Origin: CAWCPR01 sp963797475
Lineage (GTDB): Bacteria > Chloroflexota > Anaerolineae > Anaerolineales > UBA4823
Length of the DNA: 64,000 nt
Assembly (NCBI GenBank): GCA_963797475.1
Contig: CAWCPR010000001.1
Coordinates: 62,001 to 126,000, forward strand
Direction: 5' to 3'
Shown piece by piece: positions 1 to 8,513 of the stretch (its first letter is position 1; each line of letters starts with the position of its first letter). Below the pieces are notes generated by a model. The model worked only from the letters and a program-made list of their open reading frames with translations, was not told the DNA's origin and did not search any database. Both the position numbers and the translations under genes were made by a program.

Positions 1-1
1 G

Positions 2-403
2 CGTTTCCCGGTTGTGCTGGATACCGGCGCGGCTCGCGGGCTGATCTTGCCGGCTGCAAAGGCGGCGCAATTCTCTTTTATGGTTGGTCCAATCCCCGGC
101 GGGACAGCCATCGGCCCGCAGCTAGGCGCGGCGGACACTCAGGTGGGCCGGTTGTCTGAGGACCTTCACTTCGGGGCATACACAATCTCTCAGCCGTTGG
201 TAGATATTTTAGACCGCTCCGAAGCGCTGCTGGGCAGCGGGCTGCTGAGGTACTTTTCGGTGACGCTCGACCAGGAAAACCAGACCCTGCGGATCCGTCG
301 TGATCAAGCAGGGCCAATCATAATCCCGCCCGCGCCGTGGGAAACGCCAGCGCCGGACGTAGCTGCGGGCGGCTTTCACTCTCCCAGCCTGGCGGCTGAT
401 TAA
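2..403 (+). CDS. Retropepsin-like aspartic protease, 5'-truncated
   Basis: The reading frame is open from the left edge of the window, so the gene is cut and its start is outside. Near the visible N-terminus is VVLDTGAARG, the D-T-G-A catalytic loop of retropepsin-like aspartyl proteases. About 75 residues on, LLGSGLLRYFSVTLD followed by a short strand matches the usual family end, in which a hydrophobic-Gly segment leads to a 'V.LDYE...' strand. A Pro/Ala-rich tail of about 25 residues closes the protein. These bacterial proteins are normally single-domain and dimerise to build the active site. Substrate unknown. Convergent with the next gene, 16 bp away. Confidence 0.7.
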   Translation, partial: RFPVVLDTGAARGLILPAAKAAQFSFMVGPIPGGTAIGPQLGAADTQVGRLSEDLHFGAYTISQPLVDILDRSEALLGSGLLRYFSVTLDQENQTLRIRRDQAGPIIIPPAPWETPAPDVAAGGFHSPSLAAD

Positions 404-419
404 GATCTGGCAGGTCGCC

Positions 420-725
420 TCAACCGCCAGCCTCGTACTCGATGGTGTAAAACTCTTTGTAGCCTGAATCGATGTATTCGGCCATGGGATCTCTCTGCTC
501 TGAAACTTCCTGGTTCTTGAACATCGCCTGAAGGCCTTCCCAATAAGAGTCCAGGCTTTCGGCTTTGGTCTCCAGGACCAGCGTGAAATTCTTCCCGCTG
601 ATGTCCGTGAGTATGCGGGAGATGTTGGTTGCGCTACGGACGTCTTCCGGTATGGAATTGAAATACGCCAACAATTTGTCCATACAACCGTACTTGACCT
701 GGAATACCTGGCGAACGAGTATCAT
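420..725 (-). CDS. Small NIPSNAP-like / dimeric alpha-beta barrel protein
   Basis: A 101-residue soluble protein with no signal peptide or membrane segment. It starts MILVRQVFQVKYGCMDKL and has a mid segment of the type 'FTLVLETKAESLDSYWEGLQ', then an acidic, aromatic end. A strand, then a helix, then a strand followed by 'S...Y...L' is what NIPSNAP and antibiotic-monooxygenase-like (ABM) dimeric ferredoxin-fold proteins look like, but no catalytic residue identifies a reaction. On the minus strand a GGAG box lies about 8 bases before the ATG, which supports the start. It is followed upstream by a 32-bp tandem repeat tract. Function unknown. Confidence 0.65.
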   Translation of the reverse strand: MILVRQVFQVKYGCMDKLLAYFNSIPEDVRSATNISRILTDISGKNFTLVLETKAESLDSYWEGLQAMFKNQEVSEQRDPMAEYIDSGYKEFYTIEYEAGG

Positions 726-744
726 TTTTATCTCCTATAGAAAT

Positions 745-1000
745 TAACAGGCTTGTGGGCGACGGGCGCAAGAGCGACGGGCACAAGGCCCTATGCTACC
801 GGGACGATGGGACGCCGACGGGCACATGTAGCATAGCCCCTTGTGGGCGACGGACACATGTAGCATAGCCCCTGTGGGCGTTAGAGCCCCTTGTGGGCGA
901 CGGACACATGTAGCAAAGCCCCTTGTGGGCGACGGACACATGTAGCATAGCCCCTTGTGGGCGACGGACACAAGCGACGGGCACAAGGCCCTATGCTACG
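745..1000. repeat. Tandem repeat tract, 32-bp unit, next to the CHAT gene stop
   Basis: The unit CCCCTTGTGGGCGACGGACA followed by CATGTAGCATAG recurs with starts at about 837, 869 (shortened), 887, 919 and 951; the last steps are exactly 32 bp. Shorter fragments (GACGGGCACAAGGCCCTATG) flank it. The same core appears at 33.2-33.5 kb and, reverse complemented, at 34.9-35.1 kb. The TAG stop of the CHAT-NACHT gene (998-996) lies inside the flanking repeat fragment. There are no unique spacers, so this is not a CRISPR array. Confidence 0.85.
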
Positions 1001-4000
1001 ATACTGGTGCGAAACCGGCGCTGTTGATTTCTTCGCTGGTCCAATAGAAGGCTTCCTCCAGCTCCGGGTTCCAATTCTCGCGCTGGCGGCGCAGGCGGTT
1101 GAGCGAATCCAGGTCGCCGATACGCGCCAGAGCCTCGATGGCTTTGCGCCGCAGGTAGGTGATATCCGTTACAACCGGGTTGGCGCCTAAAACGACGCCG
1201 TGCAAATCCCCGGCGGCAATCTGCTCGAACAGCTCTTTATAGCTGCGCCGGTTGAGCCAGCCCAAGGACTGGATGGCGTGCGCCTTGACGCCGATATCGC
1301 GAAACTCGTACAGGCAGCGATCCAGGAAATGGGCAGTGGTCGCATCTTGCGCCCGCACCTTGCCGATCAGGTAGGCCAGGCGCTCGTACCAGCGCGCCCG
1401 GCGGCGCCAGGCGCGCGCGTCGATGTTTAGCGTTTTGGCGACCGTCTCATCCAATAAGGGCAGGATCGCCCGGGCAACCACCTGGGCCGGGTCGACCAGG
1501 GCCAGGGCGTCCGTCACCGCCCAGCTCGTCTGCGACGGGGTATCCGGGTCCAGGAAGACCGAGACGAGGCAATCCACGGCCTCGTCGTTGTTGATCTCGC
1601 CCAGGGCAAAGGCAGCGATGGCCTGCGAGCCGGCTGCTTCCGAGCGCAGCCGCTTGCCCAGAGAAGCGGCGTCACGCACGCACCACAATTTCAGCACTCC
1701 AGCCAGCGTGGGACTGGCCTTCTGGATCTCCCGCTCGTAGCGCGGCATCATCCTCTGCAGGGCGTTGGCGGCAGCCATGCGCACACTGCTGTATTCAAAA
1801 GTCGGCAATCCCTGCCAGTCGGTGCGCACGCGCTCGAACGCCGCCCGGGCCAGGGCCGGGATGGTCTGAGGCCGCTGCAACTGGCCCAGCACCAGGGCGG
1901 CGCGCGCCCGGCGGGCCTCGCGCGGCTCGTTCGCCGTATCCAACTGGCGCACCAGGACGTCGAACACCTGGTTTTCCAGTTGCGGGTCGATCTGGCGGCC
2001 GCGGTTTTCCAGCAGGCAGCGCGCCAGCAGGTACAACTGCTCGCTCTGGGCCAGGTTCACCCCGTAGACCATCATGCGCAGCAGGCCGTTCGGGTTGCGC
2101 AGCATGCGGCTGGTCAAAACCAGCACGTCGCCCCACCAGCGCAGCCGGGACAGGCGGCCCAGCGAGGCGGTGATGTCGTCCAGGACCCGGCTGCGATCCG
2201 AACGCTGGACGATCTCGCGGGCGCAGCAGTAGGCTTGCAAAGCCGGGTAATTGAAGCGCAGCGAATCGGCCCCCACGCGGGCCAACAGGTTGCACTGCAC
2301 GAGCTGGTCAAAAAGGTCCTCCAGGCTGTATTCGCGGTTGCCGCGCACGGAGGCCATGATCTCAAAGGCGTTTCGCACCGGCAGGACCAGGGTGCGATTC
2401 GAGTGCATCTCCCAGGCCAGGGCATACACACTGCGCCCGCTGCGCGAGCGCATGCCGTGCAGCGGCGAAACCTCCGCCAGGGCGTCATCCACCCAGTGCT
2501 CGAGCACGTCCCGGCGGGACTGCGGGTAGCTGCCCTCCTGCGCCTGGCGCAGCATGCCCAACAGCGACCAGGTGGTGGAAGCCAGGTCGAACAACTGCCG
2601 GGCAGCCAGGACGCGGTACAGCCTAGGCCCGGCCGGGTCGCTCAACCCCTGCAGGAACATCTCGACCTTGCGCTGGGACAGCGGCTGGATGACCAGCAAA
2701 TCCGTGGCGGCCCGAAAATTACGCCGCGAGTATTCTTCCAGGTCCACCGCCAGGATGAACTCGTGGCGGGAGCCGCGGGCGAGGGCCTGGATCTCCTCCC
2801 AGGCGTCCTGGCGCTGGTCGTCGGGCAGCTCATCGCCGCCATCCAGGATCAGGCGCAGGATCGGCCCCTGATCCCCTTCCAACAGCTCGTCAAAATCCGC
2901 CGGGGTTAAAGCCGGCCAGAATTCTTGCAGGTTTTGCAAGGTCAGCCCTTCCAGGCGGCTGCGGGTGCCCGGCTGGACCGACTGCAAGCCGCGCAAATCC
3001 ACGTAAACCGGGATGATCAACTGGCGGACGCCCGGCTGGAGCGAGTTTTCGGCGGAGATGAGCACCAGCCGGCGCATCTGGGTGGATTTGGACGAACCGG
3101 GGATGCCGGCGACGACGATGAAGGCCCCTTGCGGCTTGCCGCGCGAGCCGGGCTCTTGGCGGCGCGCGGCGAAAATTTGCAGGGCGATATCGAGCAGGTC
3201 CATCGCCGGCAGCGGGTCCTGCCCGACAAGCCGCAGCCTGTCCAGGCTCAGGTCGCCGGCCAGGTGGGCCACTTCGATCGGGATCGGCAGGTAGCCGCGC
3301 TTCTCCATATCGCTGCGCTGGCGGTTGCGGATGGCCTGCAAAGCCAGCCGGGCCGGGTCGGCGGCGAAAAGCTGCCCGGTTTTCAGGCGCATGAACAGCA
3401 CCGGGATGGACCAATCCGCGCCCCGGTCGTTGAAAAGCAGCAGGCGCGCCTGGTTCAAAGCCCGGTCCACCTGGCCGTGCTCGAGCAGGTGGCCGTAAAA
3501 ATCGGCGTTAAGCTGGCGGGCCACGTCCACCGGCACGAGGTCCTGCATGGCTACCACCGCAGCGACCCCGCATCTCACCAGGCTGGGGCCCAGGCCGAGA
3601 AAACCATGCGCCTCGCCTGGGTCGCGGCGGGCGGATTCACAGGCGGTCAGGAAGACCAGCCTGGGCAGCGGATCGGCCTGGGCCAGCTTTTCAACGATCT
3701 CGCTGTCGCGGGCGGCGTGGAATTCGCCATTCTCACTCTCCAGGTACAGGGCGGCTGTGCCGGGGGCATTCGAGTCGGGGCGGCGGTAAGCGCCGTGGCC
3801 GATGTAATGCAGGACATGGCAGCCCTGCATGCCGCGCAGCAGGTTATCCAGGCTGGTCGGTCCGGGCAGGATGTGGTAGCCGTCCTGCTCCAACTGGCCG
3901 CGCAGGGCCGGGTCGAGACCGCTGCGGCCGGGCATCACCGAGACTTCCACCAGGTCCTGGCTGGCCAGGTCGCCAAGCGCCTGGTGCAGCGCCTGCACCT

Positions 4001-4520
4001 GGTCGTTCACATCCACCGGGCTGAGGCCGGCCGGCAGGTCGCTGGGGTTGGAAAGGGCCGCCAGGATGCGCACCGGTCGCTCGGTCAGCGGCGGCGTTTC
4101 GGCGATCTCCAGGCCGGTGTAGCGCGAGAAAGGGGTCAGGCCGGAAGTCGCCAGGGACAATTCCTGGCCTTTAAACGAGTGGTACAGGCGCTCCCAATTG
4201 AACGCCTGCAGCTCGCTGGCGCTGTCGTCGATCCAAAGCTGGACGCGCAGCACGCCCTCCGCCTGGGCAGCGGCCTGGGCGGCCGCCCGCCCGGCGACCC
4301 GCTCGTAGGCGCGCAGGATCGGGCCGGCGAACAAAGCCTTATCCAGGGTTAAGCCGTAGGCCTGGGCGTCCAGTTGAGCGGCCAGCAGCGCTTTCGGATC
4401 GATCTGGAGCTGGCCGCCGGAAAAATAGCTGCCATCATCCAGCTCGGCGTCCACGGCGTACGCCTTGCTGTCCTGGGAAGAGCGGGTGATATGGATGAGG
4501 ATCTTGGCCGGCTCGCTCAT
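996..4520 (-). CDS. CHAT protease - NACHT ATPase - HEAT repeat protein
   Basis: 1174 residues. An N-terminal strand-rich region (about 1-145) leads into a CHAT caspase-like domain (about 150-385) with both catalytic residues visible: His242 in HYIGHG and Cys294 in LTACES. A NACHT-type STAND ATPase follows: Walker A at 472-480 (GIPGSSKST, with Ser where Gly usually precedes Lys) and Walker B at 557-564 (LILDGGDE). Residues of about 850-1150 form HEAT-like helical repeats such as AIAAFALGEIN and KAIEALARIGDL, probably the sensor or scaffold. STAND proteins oligomerise on ligand binding, so protease activation on sensing is the natural model (inference). ATG lies 1 base after the stop of the 111-aa gene, so translation is probably coupled; last gene of a four-gene minus-strand operon. 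No transmembrane segment seen. Confidence 0.9.
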   Translation of the reverse strand: MSEPAKILIHITRSSQDSKAYAVDAELDDGSYFSGGQLQIDPKALLAAQLDAQAYGLTLDKALFAGPILRAYERVAGRAAAQAAAQAEGVLRVQLWIDDSASELQAFNWERLYHSFKGQELSLATSGLTPFSRYTGLEIAETPPLTERPVRILAALSNPSDLPAGLSPVDVNDQVQALHQALGDLASQDLVEVSVMPGRSGLDPALRGQLEQDGYHILPGPTSLDNLLRGMQGCHVLHYIGHGAYRRPDSNAPGTAALYLESENGEFHAARDSEIVEKLAQADPLPRLVFLTACESARRDPGEAHGFLGLGPSLVRCGVAAVVAMQDLVPVDVARQLNADFYGHLLEHGQVDRALNQARLLLFNDRGADWSIPVLFMRLKTGQLFAADPARLALQAIRNRQRSDMEKRGYLPIPIEVAHLAGDLSLDRLRLVGQDPLPAMDLLDIALQIFAARRQEPGSRGKPQGAFIVVAGIPGSSKSTQMRRLVLISAENSLQPGVRQLIIPVYVDLRGLQSVQPGTRSRLEGLTLQNLQEFWPALTPADFDELLEGDQGPILRLILDGGDELPDDQRQDAWEEIQALARGSRHEFILAVDLEEYSRRNFRAATDLLVIQPLSQRKVEMFLQGLSDPAGPRLYRVLAARQLFDLASTTWSLLGMLRQAQEGSYPQSRRDVLEHWVDDALAEVSPLHGMRSRSGRSVYALAWEMHSNRTLVLPVRNAFEIMASVRGNREYSLEDLFDQLVQCNLLARVGADSLRFNYPALQAYCCAREIVQRSDRSRVLDDITASLGRLSRLRWWGDVLVLTSRMLRNPNGLLRMMVYGVNLAQSEQLYLLARCLLENRGRQIDPQLENQVFDVLVRQLDTANEPREARRARAALVLGQLQRPQTIPALARAAFERVRTDWQGLPTFEYSSVRMAAANALQRMMPRYEREIQKASPTLAGVLKLWCVRDAASLGKRLRSEAAGSQAIAAFALGEINNDEAVDCLVSVFLDPDTPSQTSWAVTDALALVDPAQVVARAILPLLDETVAKTLNIDARAWRRRARWYERLAYLIGKVRAQDATTAHFLDRCLYEFRDIGVKAHAIQSLGWLNRRSYKELFEQIAAGDLHGVVLGANPVVTDITYLRRKAIEALARIGDLDSLNRLRRQRENWNPELEEAFYWTSEEINSAGFAPVS

Positions 4521-4521
4521 C

Positions 4522-4857
4522 TCACTTGATGAAAGATTTGAGCATCCCTGTCAGGGCGTCCAAAATGCGGGCGCGGTATTCGATGGCGGTCGAAACGTTG
4601 CGCTGGTGCAGTTCGAGCAAATCGGTGTCGACTGCCAGGGCGCCGGTCTCGCTAACACGCACTGGCAGGATGGCCTGGCTGTCGCCATCCAGCTTGACCA
4701 CCGTGCGGGCCAGGGGCTTGGCCTGGGCGAAGTCCACATCCCCGTCCGCCCCGATCTTCACGTAGCTCGTTTCCACAGACATGGTGGCGATGTTATCCAC
4801 GTAAGCGGCCGCTTTCTCGGCCGCGCTGCGGATGGAAGTTTCCAAATCAGTTGCCAT
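4522..4857 (-). CDS. Small protein sharing the C-terminal domain of the C25-like protease
   Basis: 111 residues, soluble. No named family recognised. From about residue 15 to the end it resembles the last ~120 residues of the clan CD protease two genes upstream: both have 'VD..AT..V.T.YV', then a 'K.DGD.Q...P' segment (KLDGDSQAILPV here, KIDGDTQVVVPE there), then a long amphipathic helix 'L..H...V..A...R'. This suggests a homotypic interaction or adaptor module (inference). A GGGAGATAGGAA ribosome-binding site lies just before the ATG. It sits between the 254-aa gene (78 bp gap) and the CHAT-NACHT gene (1 bp gap), so it is almost certainly made together with both. Confidence 0.8.
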   Translation of the reverse strand: MATDLETSIRSAAEKAAAYVDNIATMSVETSYVKIGADGDVDFAQAKPLARTVVKLDGDSQAILPVRVSETGALAVDTDLLELHQRNVSTAIEYRARILDALTGMLKSFIK

Positions 4858-4935
4858 TTCCTATCTCCCTTGGTTGGTATCGATCTAAAATCGGTTTGCA
4901 TGGCCCGCCGGCCAGGGGCTGGCGGGCCGGGTCCT

Positions 4936-5700
4936 TTACGATCCTTCCGGATGGGCTAATTCTGCGCGCACCTGGTTGATAAAGCTCAAAGCCGCCGGCA
5001 GGGCCAGGAGCGGCCCGGCGGGAGTCGCCAGCAGGGTCGAAAGCTTCAGCGCGCCGGCGGCGACCACGGCAAACGTGCGCAGCAGGGCGGCGCGGGAATC
5101 CAGGGCCAGCTTCAGCGTGCGCTCGTGCAGGGCGGACTGCCCGTCGGCCGGTTGGATGTACCAGGCCGTGTCCATGTCGCCTGTCCAGCTCACCGACGTA
5201 CGCGCCCAAAGCCGGCCTTGCACGCGGGTCTCCACCCAGGCGTAGTGGGTCACGATTTGCTCCAGGCGCTGCATGAACTCTTTGAACTGGGCGACAGCCT
5301 GTCCCCATTTGTCCGAAACCTGGTCCAGGGGGCCAAAGCTGAACGAGTCCCAGGACTGCCCCGGCGCAAAGCTCAACATCTGCCCGCTCTCCTGGGCGTA
5401 GGCCAGCAGCGCCAGGGTCTCGCTTTCAGGCGGCGGAAGCTCCTCACCTGGCTCGCCAGCCGCGAAAGACAGCCCGCTGGCCTGGCGCAGCCTCAGGCGT
5501 TCCAGGCGTTCTTCGCTAATTTCCAGGGCCTGCTCGCCGGCCTGCAGGCTGGCCTGCGCCTGTTGGAAGGCCGCAAGCGCCTGTCCCGGTTCGGCCGGCA
5601 GCTCGCTGCGCCAGACGGTGACATCCGCCGGGATGGCTGCCGGCGGGGATCCGGGCGCGAGGTCGAACGAAATCGCTGCCGGGTCTGCCTGGGTCGACAA
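4936..5700 (-). CDS. Uncharacterised operon partner with coiled-coil and hydrophobic C-terminal stretch
   Basis: 254 residues, not recognised. Pro/Ala-rich N-terminus, a helical, probably coiled-coil region (about 40-75, LEISEERLERLRLRQ), an aromatic middle part (about 115-185) with SVSWTGDMDTAWYIQP, and a C-terminal stretch of ~45 residues (AALLRTFAVVAAGALKLSTL onward) that is hydrophobic enough to be membrane-active. The only in-frame start is TTG at 5700, with no good ribosome-binding site. A different frame opens with GTG at 5794, two bases past the upstream stop, and reads plausibly up to ~5700, so the true N-terminus may be lost to a frameshift. It lies between a clan CD protease and the shared-domain small protein; a possible substrate or effector of the protease (inference). 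Confidence 0.7.
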   Translation of the reverse strand: MSTQADPAAISFDLAPGSPPAAIPADVTVWRSELPAEPGQALAAFQQAQASLQAGEQALEISEERLERLRLRQASGLSFAAGEPGEELPPPESETLALLAYAQESGQMLSFAPGQSWDSFSFGPLDQVSDKWGQAVAQFKEFMQRLEQIVTHYAWVETRVQGRLWARTSVSWTGDMDTAWYIQPADGQSALHERTLKLALDSRAALLRTFAVVAAGALKLSTLLATPAGPLLALPAALSFINQVRAELAHPEGS

Positions 5701-5795
5701 CCTGCCAGGGGCCAGCCAAACCCGAGCCGGGCTGGGCCTGGCTTTCGCCGATCAGCACGAAGGCCGCCGAAGAGCGGCTGGACCCGGCGTTCACC

Positions 5796-7865
5796 TCAGA
5801 GCACCTTGAGCGCCTGCAGCAGCCCGGTGGCTGCCGAAGCGGCCGCTTTCATCATCTCGGTCCGGTTGGCCTGCGCCTGCCGGACCATATCCAGGTGGAT
5901 GGACCACAAAGCCTGGTCGATCTCGCCGGAGTCTTCCGGCACGACCACCTGGGTATCGCCATCGATCTTGATCATGGTGAAGGCGCGCAGTTTGGCGCCA
6001 GGAGGGATGTCGTTGCCAGTGCCGACCGCGGCCATGTCCTCGACAACGTAGGTGGAAACCTGCAAGGTGGCGGCGTCGTCGACCGCCTTGGCCAGGGCTT
6101 TGCCCAGGTTCTCGGCGAACTGCTGGACGGCGTTGGTCAGGCGGGCGCGCGTGTCCGAAAGGCTGTCCAGCAGGCCAAAATCCACACCGGCGGCGTCGAC
6201 GACCGCCGTTGCCGTCAGGGTCAGACTTGCGGCGGCCCCAACGGAGGCGGCTTGAGCGCCGGCTGCGGGGGCGGGCGCAGCTTCTGCCGCAGGGCCGCCC
6301 TCCTGGCTCAAGGCGCTGGGAGTTTTCGGTTCCGCGGAAGCGCCGGGGGATACGGCGGCGGGCGACTGCACCGCGCTCGTCACGAAGACCGGGCGCTCGA
6401 GGGGCTTTTCGCCGCCGGCGACCACCGGCAGGCGCACGGCCGGGTCGCCGATAATCGTGTAGCCGCGGGCGTCGTTGTTGGCCGTCCACTTGCCGGCCAG
6501 CTCGTACGGATCGACCTTCTTGCCAAATTCCACGTCTTCCAGATCGTCGCTCAGCACAGTCGAAAGCTCGGCGTAGCGATTGTTAAAATACTCGATCGCT
6601 GCCCCAACCGGTTTGCCGGTGAACAGGCTTAACAAAGCGCTCTCGAATACGGTGGTCTGTTTCCCGGCGTCGGGCCACAAGAAAGAATAACCCCAGGCGC
6701 GCTCCACATGGCCGACCACCGCCAGGGCCCCGCCGCGCGGGTGGCCGAGCAGCTTCCTGGGCAGTCGAGCCAAAAAGGGCGCTTTGGCGATGGGCTTGGG
6801 CTGCTTGAAAGCCTGCCTGGAGAACTCGTCGATGAGCGGCGTGCCGGCCCCGTAGCAGGCGAAGAAAAAGGCGATCAGCCCCAACAGGCCGGCATCGGAG
6901 GCCAGGTCTTCCCCGGTGAAGTAGAAATCCTGCGGGACGGCGCCTTTGCCCTGCCAGGCCGCCGGACCGGGCCAATCCTGGCAGAGCAGCGCCCCCTGGC
7001 GCACGGTCTGGTCCTGGCTGTCCAATGAGAAGCTCATCCCGTGGCTGGCGCTGAAGAGCAAGGCCGGGGTCTGGTCGCCGCCCAGCAGGCGGCTGAGCTG
7101 GGCCTTGGTGGCCTGGTCGCGCAGGACGGCGTCGAACTCCCAGCCCTTGAGATTTTCTTTTTCTTGATCCTTATCCTTGAATGTGGTGTACAGGGGCTCG
7201 ACCAGGTTGTCGGCGCTCAGTTGGGTGGCTTTATCGCCCGGGTTGGAAACGCCGAAAAACGAAGCCCGGCGAGGCAGCTTCAGCTTACCGGATTCGGCCG
7301 TCGCCACGCTGTGGGCGTAGCTGGCGTATTCCCCTGGCGTGTCGAAATGGATGCGGCCGACCGCGTATTGCACGTCGAGCTGGCTTTGAAAGCGGTAGGG
7401 GATCTCGGCCGGGCTGCCGGCGACCAGCAGGTAATAGGGTATATTTTCAGGATCCGCCGGCCCGGGCCCTGCGCCGTGACGGGCCAGGAAATCTGTCTTG
7501 GATTCGTCCGGCCGGTAGCCGTCCGGGCCCTCATAGATGCGGAAATGGTCGCCGGCCTGCTCGCGGCGCAGGTCGATCAGCTCCTTCAACGCATCCTTAA
7601 TTGCCGGGTCCGCATTGGCCGGGAAGATCACGCCCCAGCCGGACTCGGCCAGGTTGTACGGGTCCACCCCTTCCTTGACCCCAAAGTCTGTTTCGGTGGA
7701 GCGCTTGTGGCGGAATTTGAGCTCGCTGAGATTCTCGGGCGTGCCTTCGCCCTCGATGAACTTAGCAAGCTGCTCGCCCGTCAAAGGCGGCAGGGAATAT
7801 TCGCCAGTTTCGCCATCGATGCCGTTGAAGAAGAGAAGTTCTTGTTCGGCGGGTGCATCGGTCAT
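5796..7865 (-). CDS. C25 (gingipain)-like clan CD cysteine protease with C-terminal adaptor domain
   Basis: 689 residues. The central region fits the C25/caspase-like fold: His275 in FSASHGM and Cys337 in FFACYGAG are the expected His-Cys dyad at strand ends, and YTIIGDPAVRLPV (about 485) is the typical closing motif of C25 peptidases. A Pro/Ala-rich linker (about 505-560) leads to a C-terminal domain (about 570-689) that resembles the separate 111-aa protein of the same operon. No signal peptide, unlike secreted gingipains, so it probably acts in the cytosol. ATG preceded by AGGAGG at good spacing; first gene of the operon C25 protease - 254 aa - 111 aa - CHAT-NACHT-HEAT. Two different clan CD proteases in one operon suggest a proteolytic cascade (inference). 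Confidence 0.85.
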   Translation of the reverse strand: MTDAPAEQELLFFNGIDGETGEYSLPPLTGEQLAKFIEGEGTPENLSELKFRHKRSTETDFGVKEGVDPYNLAESGWGVIFPANADPAIKDALKELIDLRREQAGDHFRIYEGPDGYRPDESKTDFLARHGAGPGPADPENIPYYLLVAGSPAEIPYRFQSQLDVQYAVGRIHFDTPGEYASYAHSVATAESGKLKLPRRASFFGVSNPGDKATQLSADNLVEPLYTTFKDKDQEKENLKGWEFDAVLRDQATKAQLSRLLGGDQTPALLFSASHGMSFSLDSQDQTVRQGALLCQDWPGPAAWQGKGAVPQDFYFTGEDLASDAGLLGLIAFFFACYGAGTPLIDEFSRQAFKQPKPIAKAPFLARLPRKLLGHPRGGALAVVGHVERAWGYSFLWPDAGKQTTVFESALLSLFTGKPVGAAIEYFNNRYAELSTVLSDDLEDVEFGKKVDPYELAGKWTANNDARGYTIIGDPAVRLPVVAGGEKPLERPVFVTSAVQSPAAVSPGASAEPKTPSALSQEGGPAAEAAPAPAAGAQAASVGAAASLTLTATAVVDAAGVDFGLLDSLSDTRARLTNAVQQFAENLGKALAKAVDDAATLQVSTYVVEDMAAVGTGNDIPPGAKLRAFTMIKIDGDTQVVVPEDSGEIDQALWSIHLDMVRQAQANRTEMMKAAASAATGLLQALKVL

Positions 7866-8513
7866 ATGTGCGCCTCCTGGATATGAAAGATAGAGAATTG
7901 AAACGATCAGGGAGCCATCGCCCGGTCAGGCGGGTCCGGGAAGTGGTTTTAAGCTCGCCCCACCAGCCAACATCCACCACTTTCCCGCGCCTTAAAATAT
8001 ATCACAAATTTGCTCTGAATATGAGGCGGGCGCCCTCACCCCTGCCCCTGCCCTCACCCCTGCCCCTCTCCCGCGTGCGGGAGAGGGAAGATCTCGATGT
8101 CACAGGTCACCTGACTGACGCGACTCCCTTTCTCGCCCTCACCGTGCGGGAGAGGGGAATCGACAGGACTCCTTCGATGTCACAGGTCACCTGATTGAAC
8201 GCGACTCCCTTTCTCGCCCTCACCGCGTGCGGGAGAGGGGAATCCGCCTGGCAAGGACTCCTTCGATGTCACAGGTCACCTGGCCGGACGCAACTCCCCT
8301 TCTCGCCCAAAATTTGGGAGAGAAGGGGCTGGGGGATGTGAGGGCCAGGGCGTAAGTCGCAGCCGCGACGAAGAGCGCCCTCTGGGCGTCCATGCCTCTC
8401 CCCGAGCAGGGACCAAAGCCTGATGTTGAACGCCGCCATTAATCACAAGGCCAGGAGCTGCAAGTGCTTGAGCCTGCAGCTCCTGATTCTTCCGGCGTTA
8501 CAGAAAAAACGGC
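7866..8513. other. Intergenic region with hairpin-bearing tandem repeat
   Basis: No credible gene. Positions 7995-8025 are A/T-rich and lie upstream of the minus-strand protease operon, a plausible but undefined promoter zone. From about 8030 to 8320 an imperfect tandem repeat occurs: GATGTCACAGGTCACCTG at about 8096, 8176 and 8265 (80- and 89-bp steps), each unit also holding a CCCTCTCCCGC/GCGGGAGAGGG palindrome or its remains. Nothing is recognised in 8340-8513. Confidence 0.6.
8030..8320. repeat. Imperfect tandem repeat, ~80-90 bp unit with C-rich palindrome
   Basis: Three units carry GATGTCACAGGTCACCTG plus CGACTCCCTTTCTCG-type sequence. The first holds a perfect 11-bp inverted repeat CCCTCTCCCGC-GT-GCGGGAGAGGG (about 8062-8087). 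A related CCCTCACCCCTGCCCCTCTC block is present at 21739-21778, so the family is dispersed. Confidence 0.7.

Noticed and set aside
745..1000. Regular 32-bp repeats resembling a CRISPR array
   Set aside because: Units are directly adjacent, without unique spacers, and no cas genes are present.
2925..4352. 475-codon plus-strand frame opposite the CHAT-NACHT gene
   Set aside because: Antisense shadow of a gene with intact Walker and catalytic motifs.
4936..5700. 254-aa protein as a bacterial gasdermin
   Set aside because: The protease neighbour and hydrophobic end invite this, but no gasdermin-like strand pattern or N-terminal Cys was recognised, so it is left as unknown.
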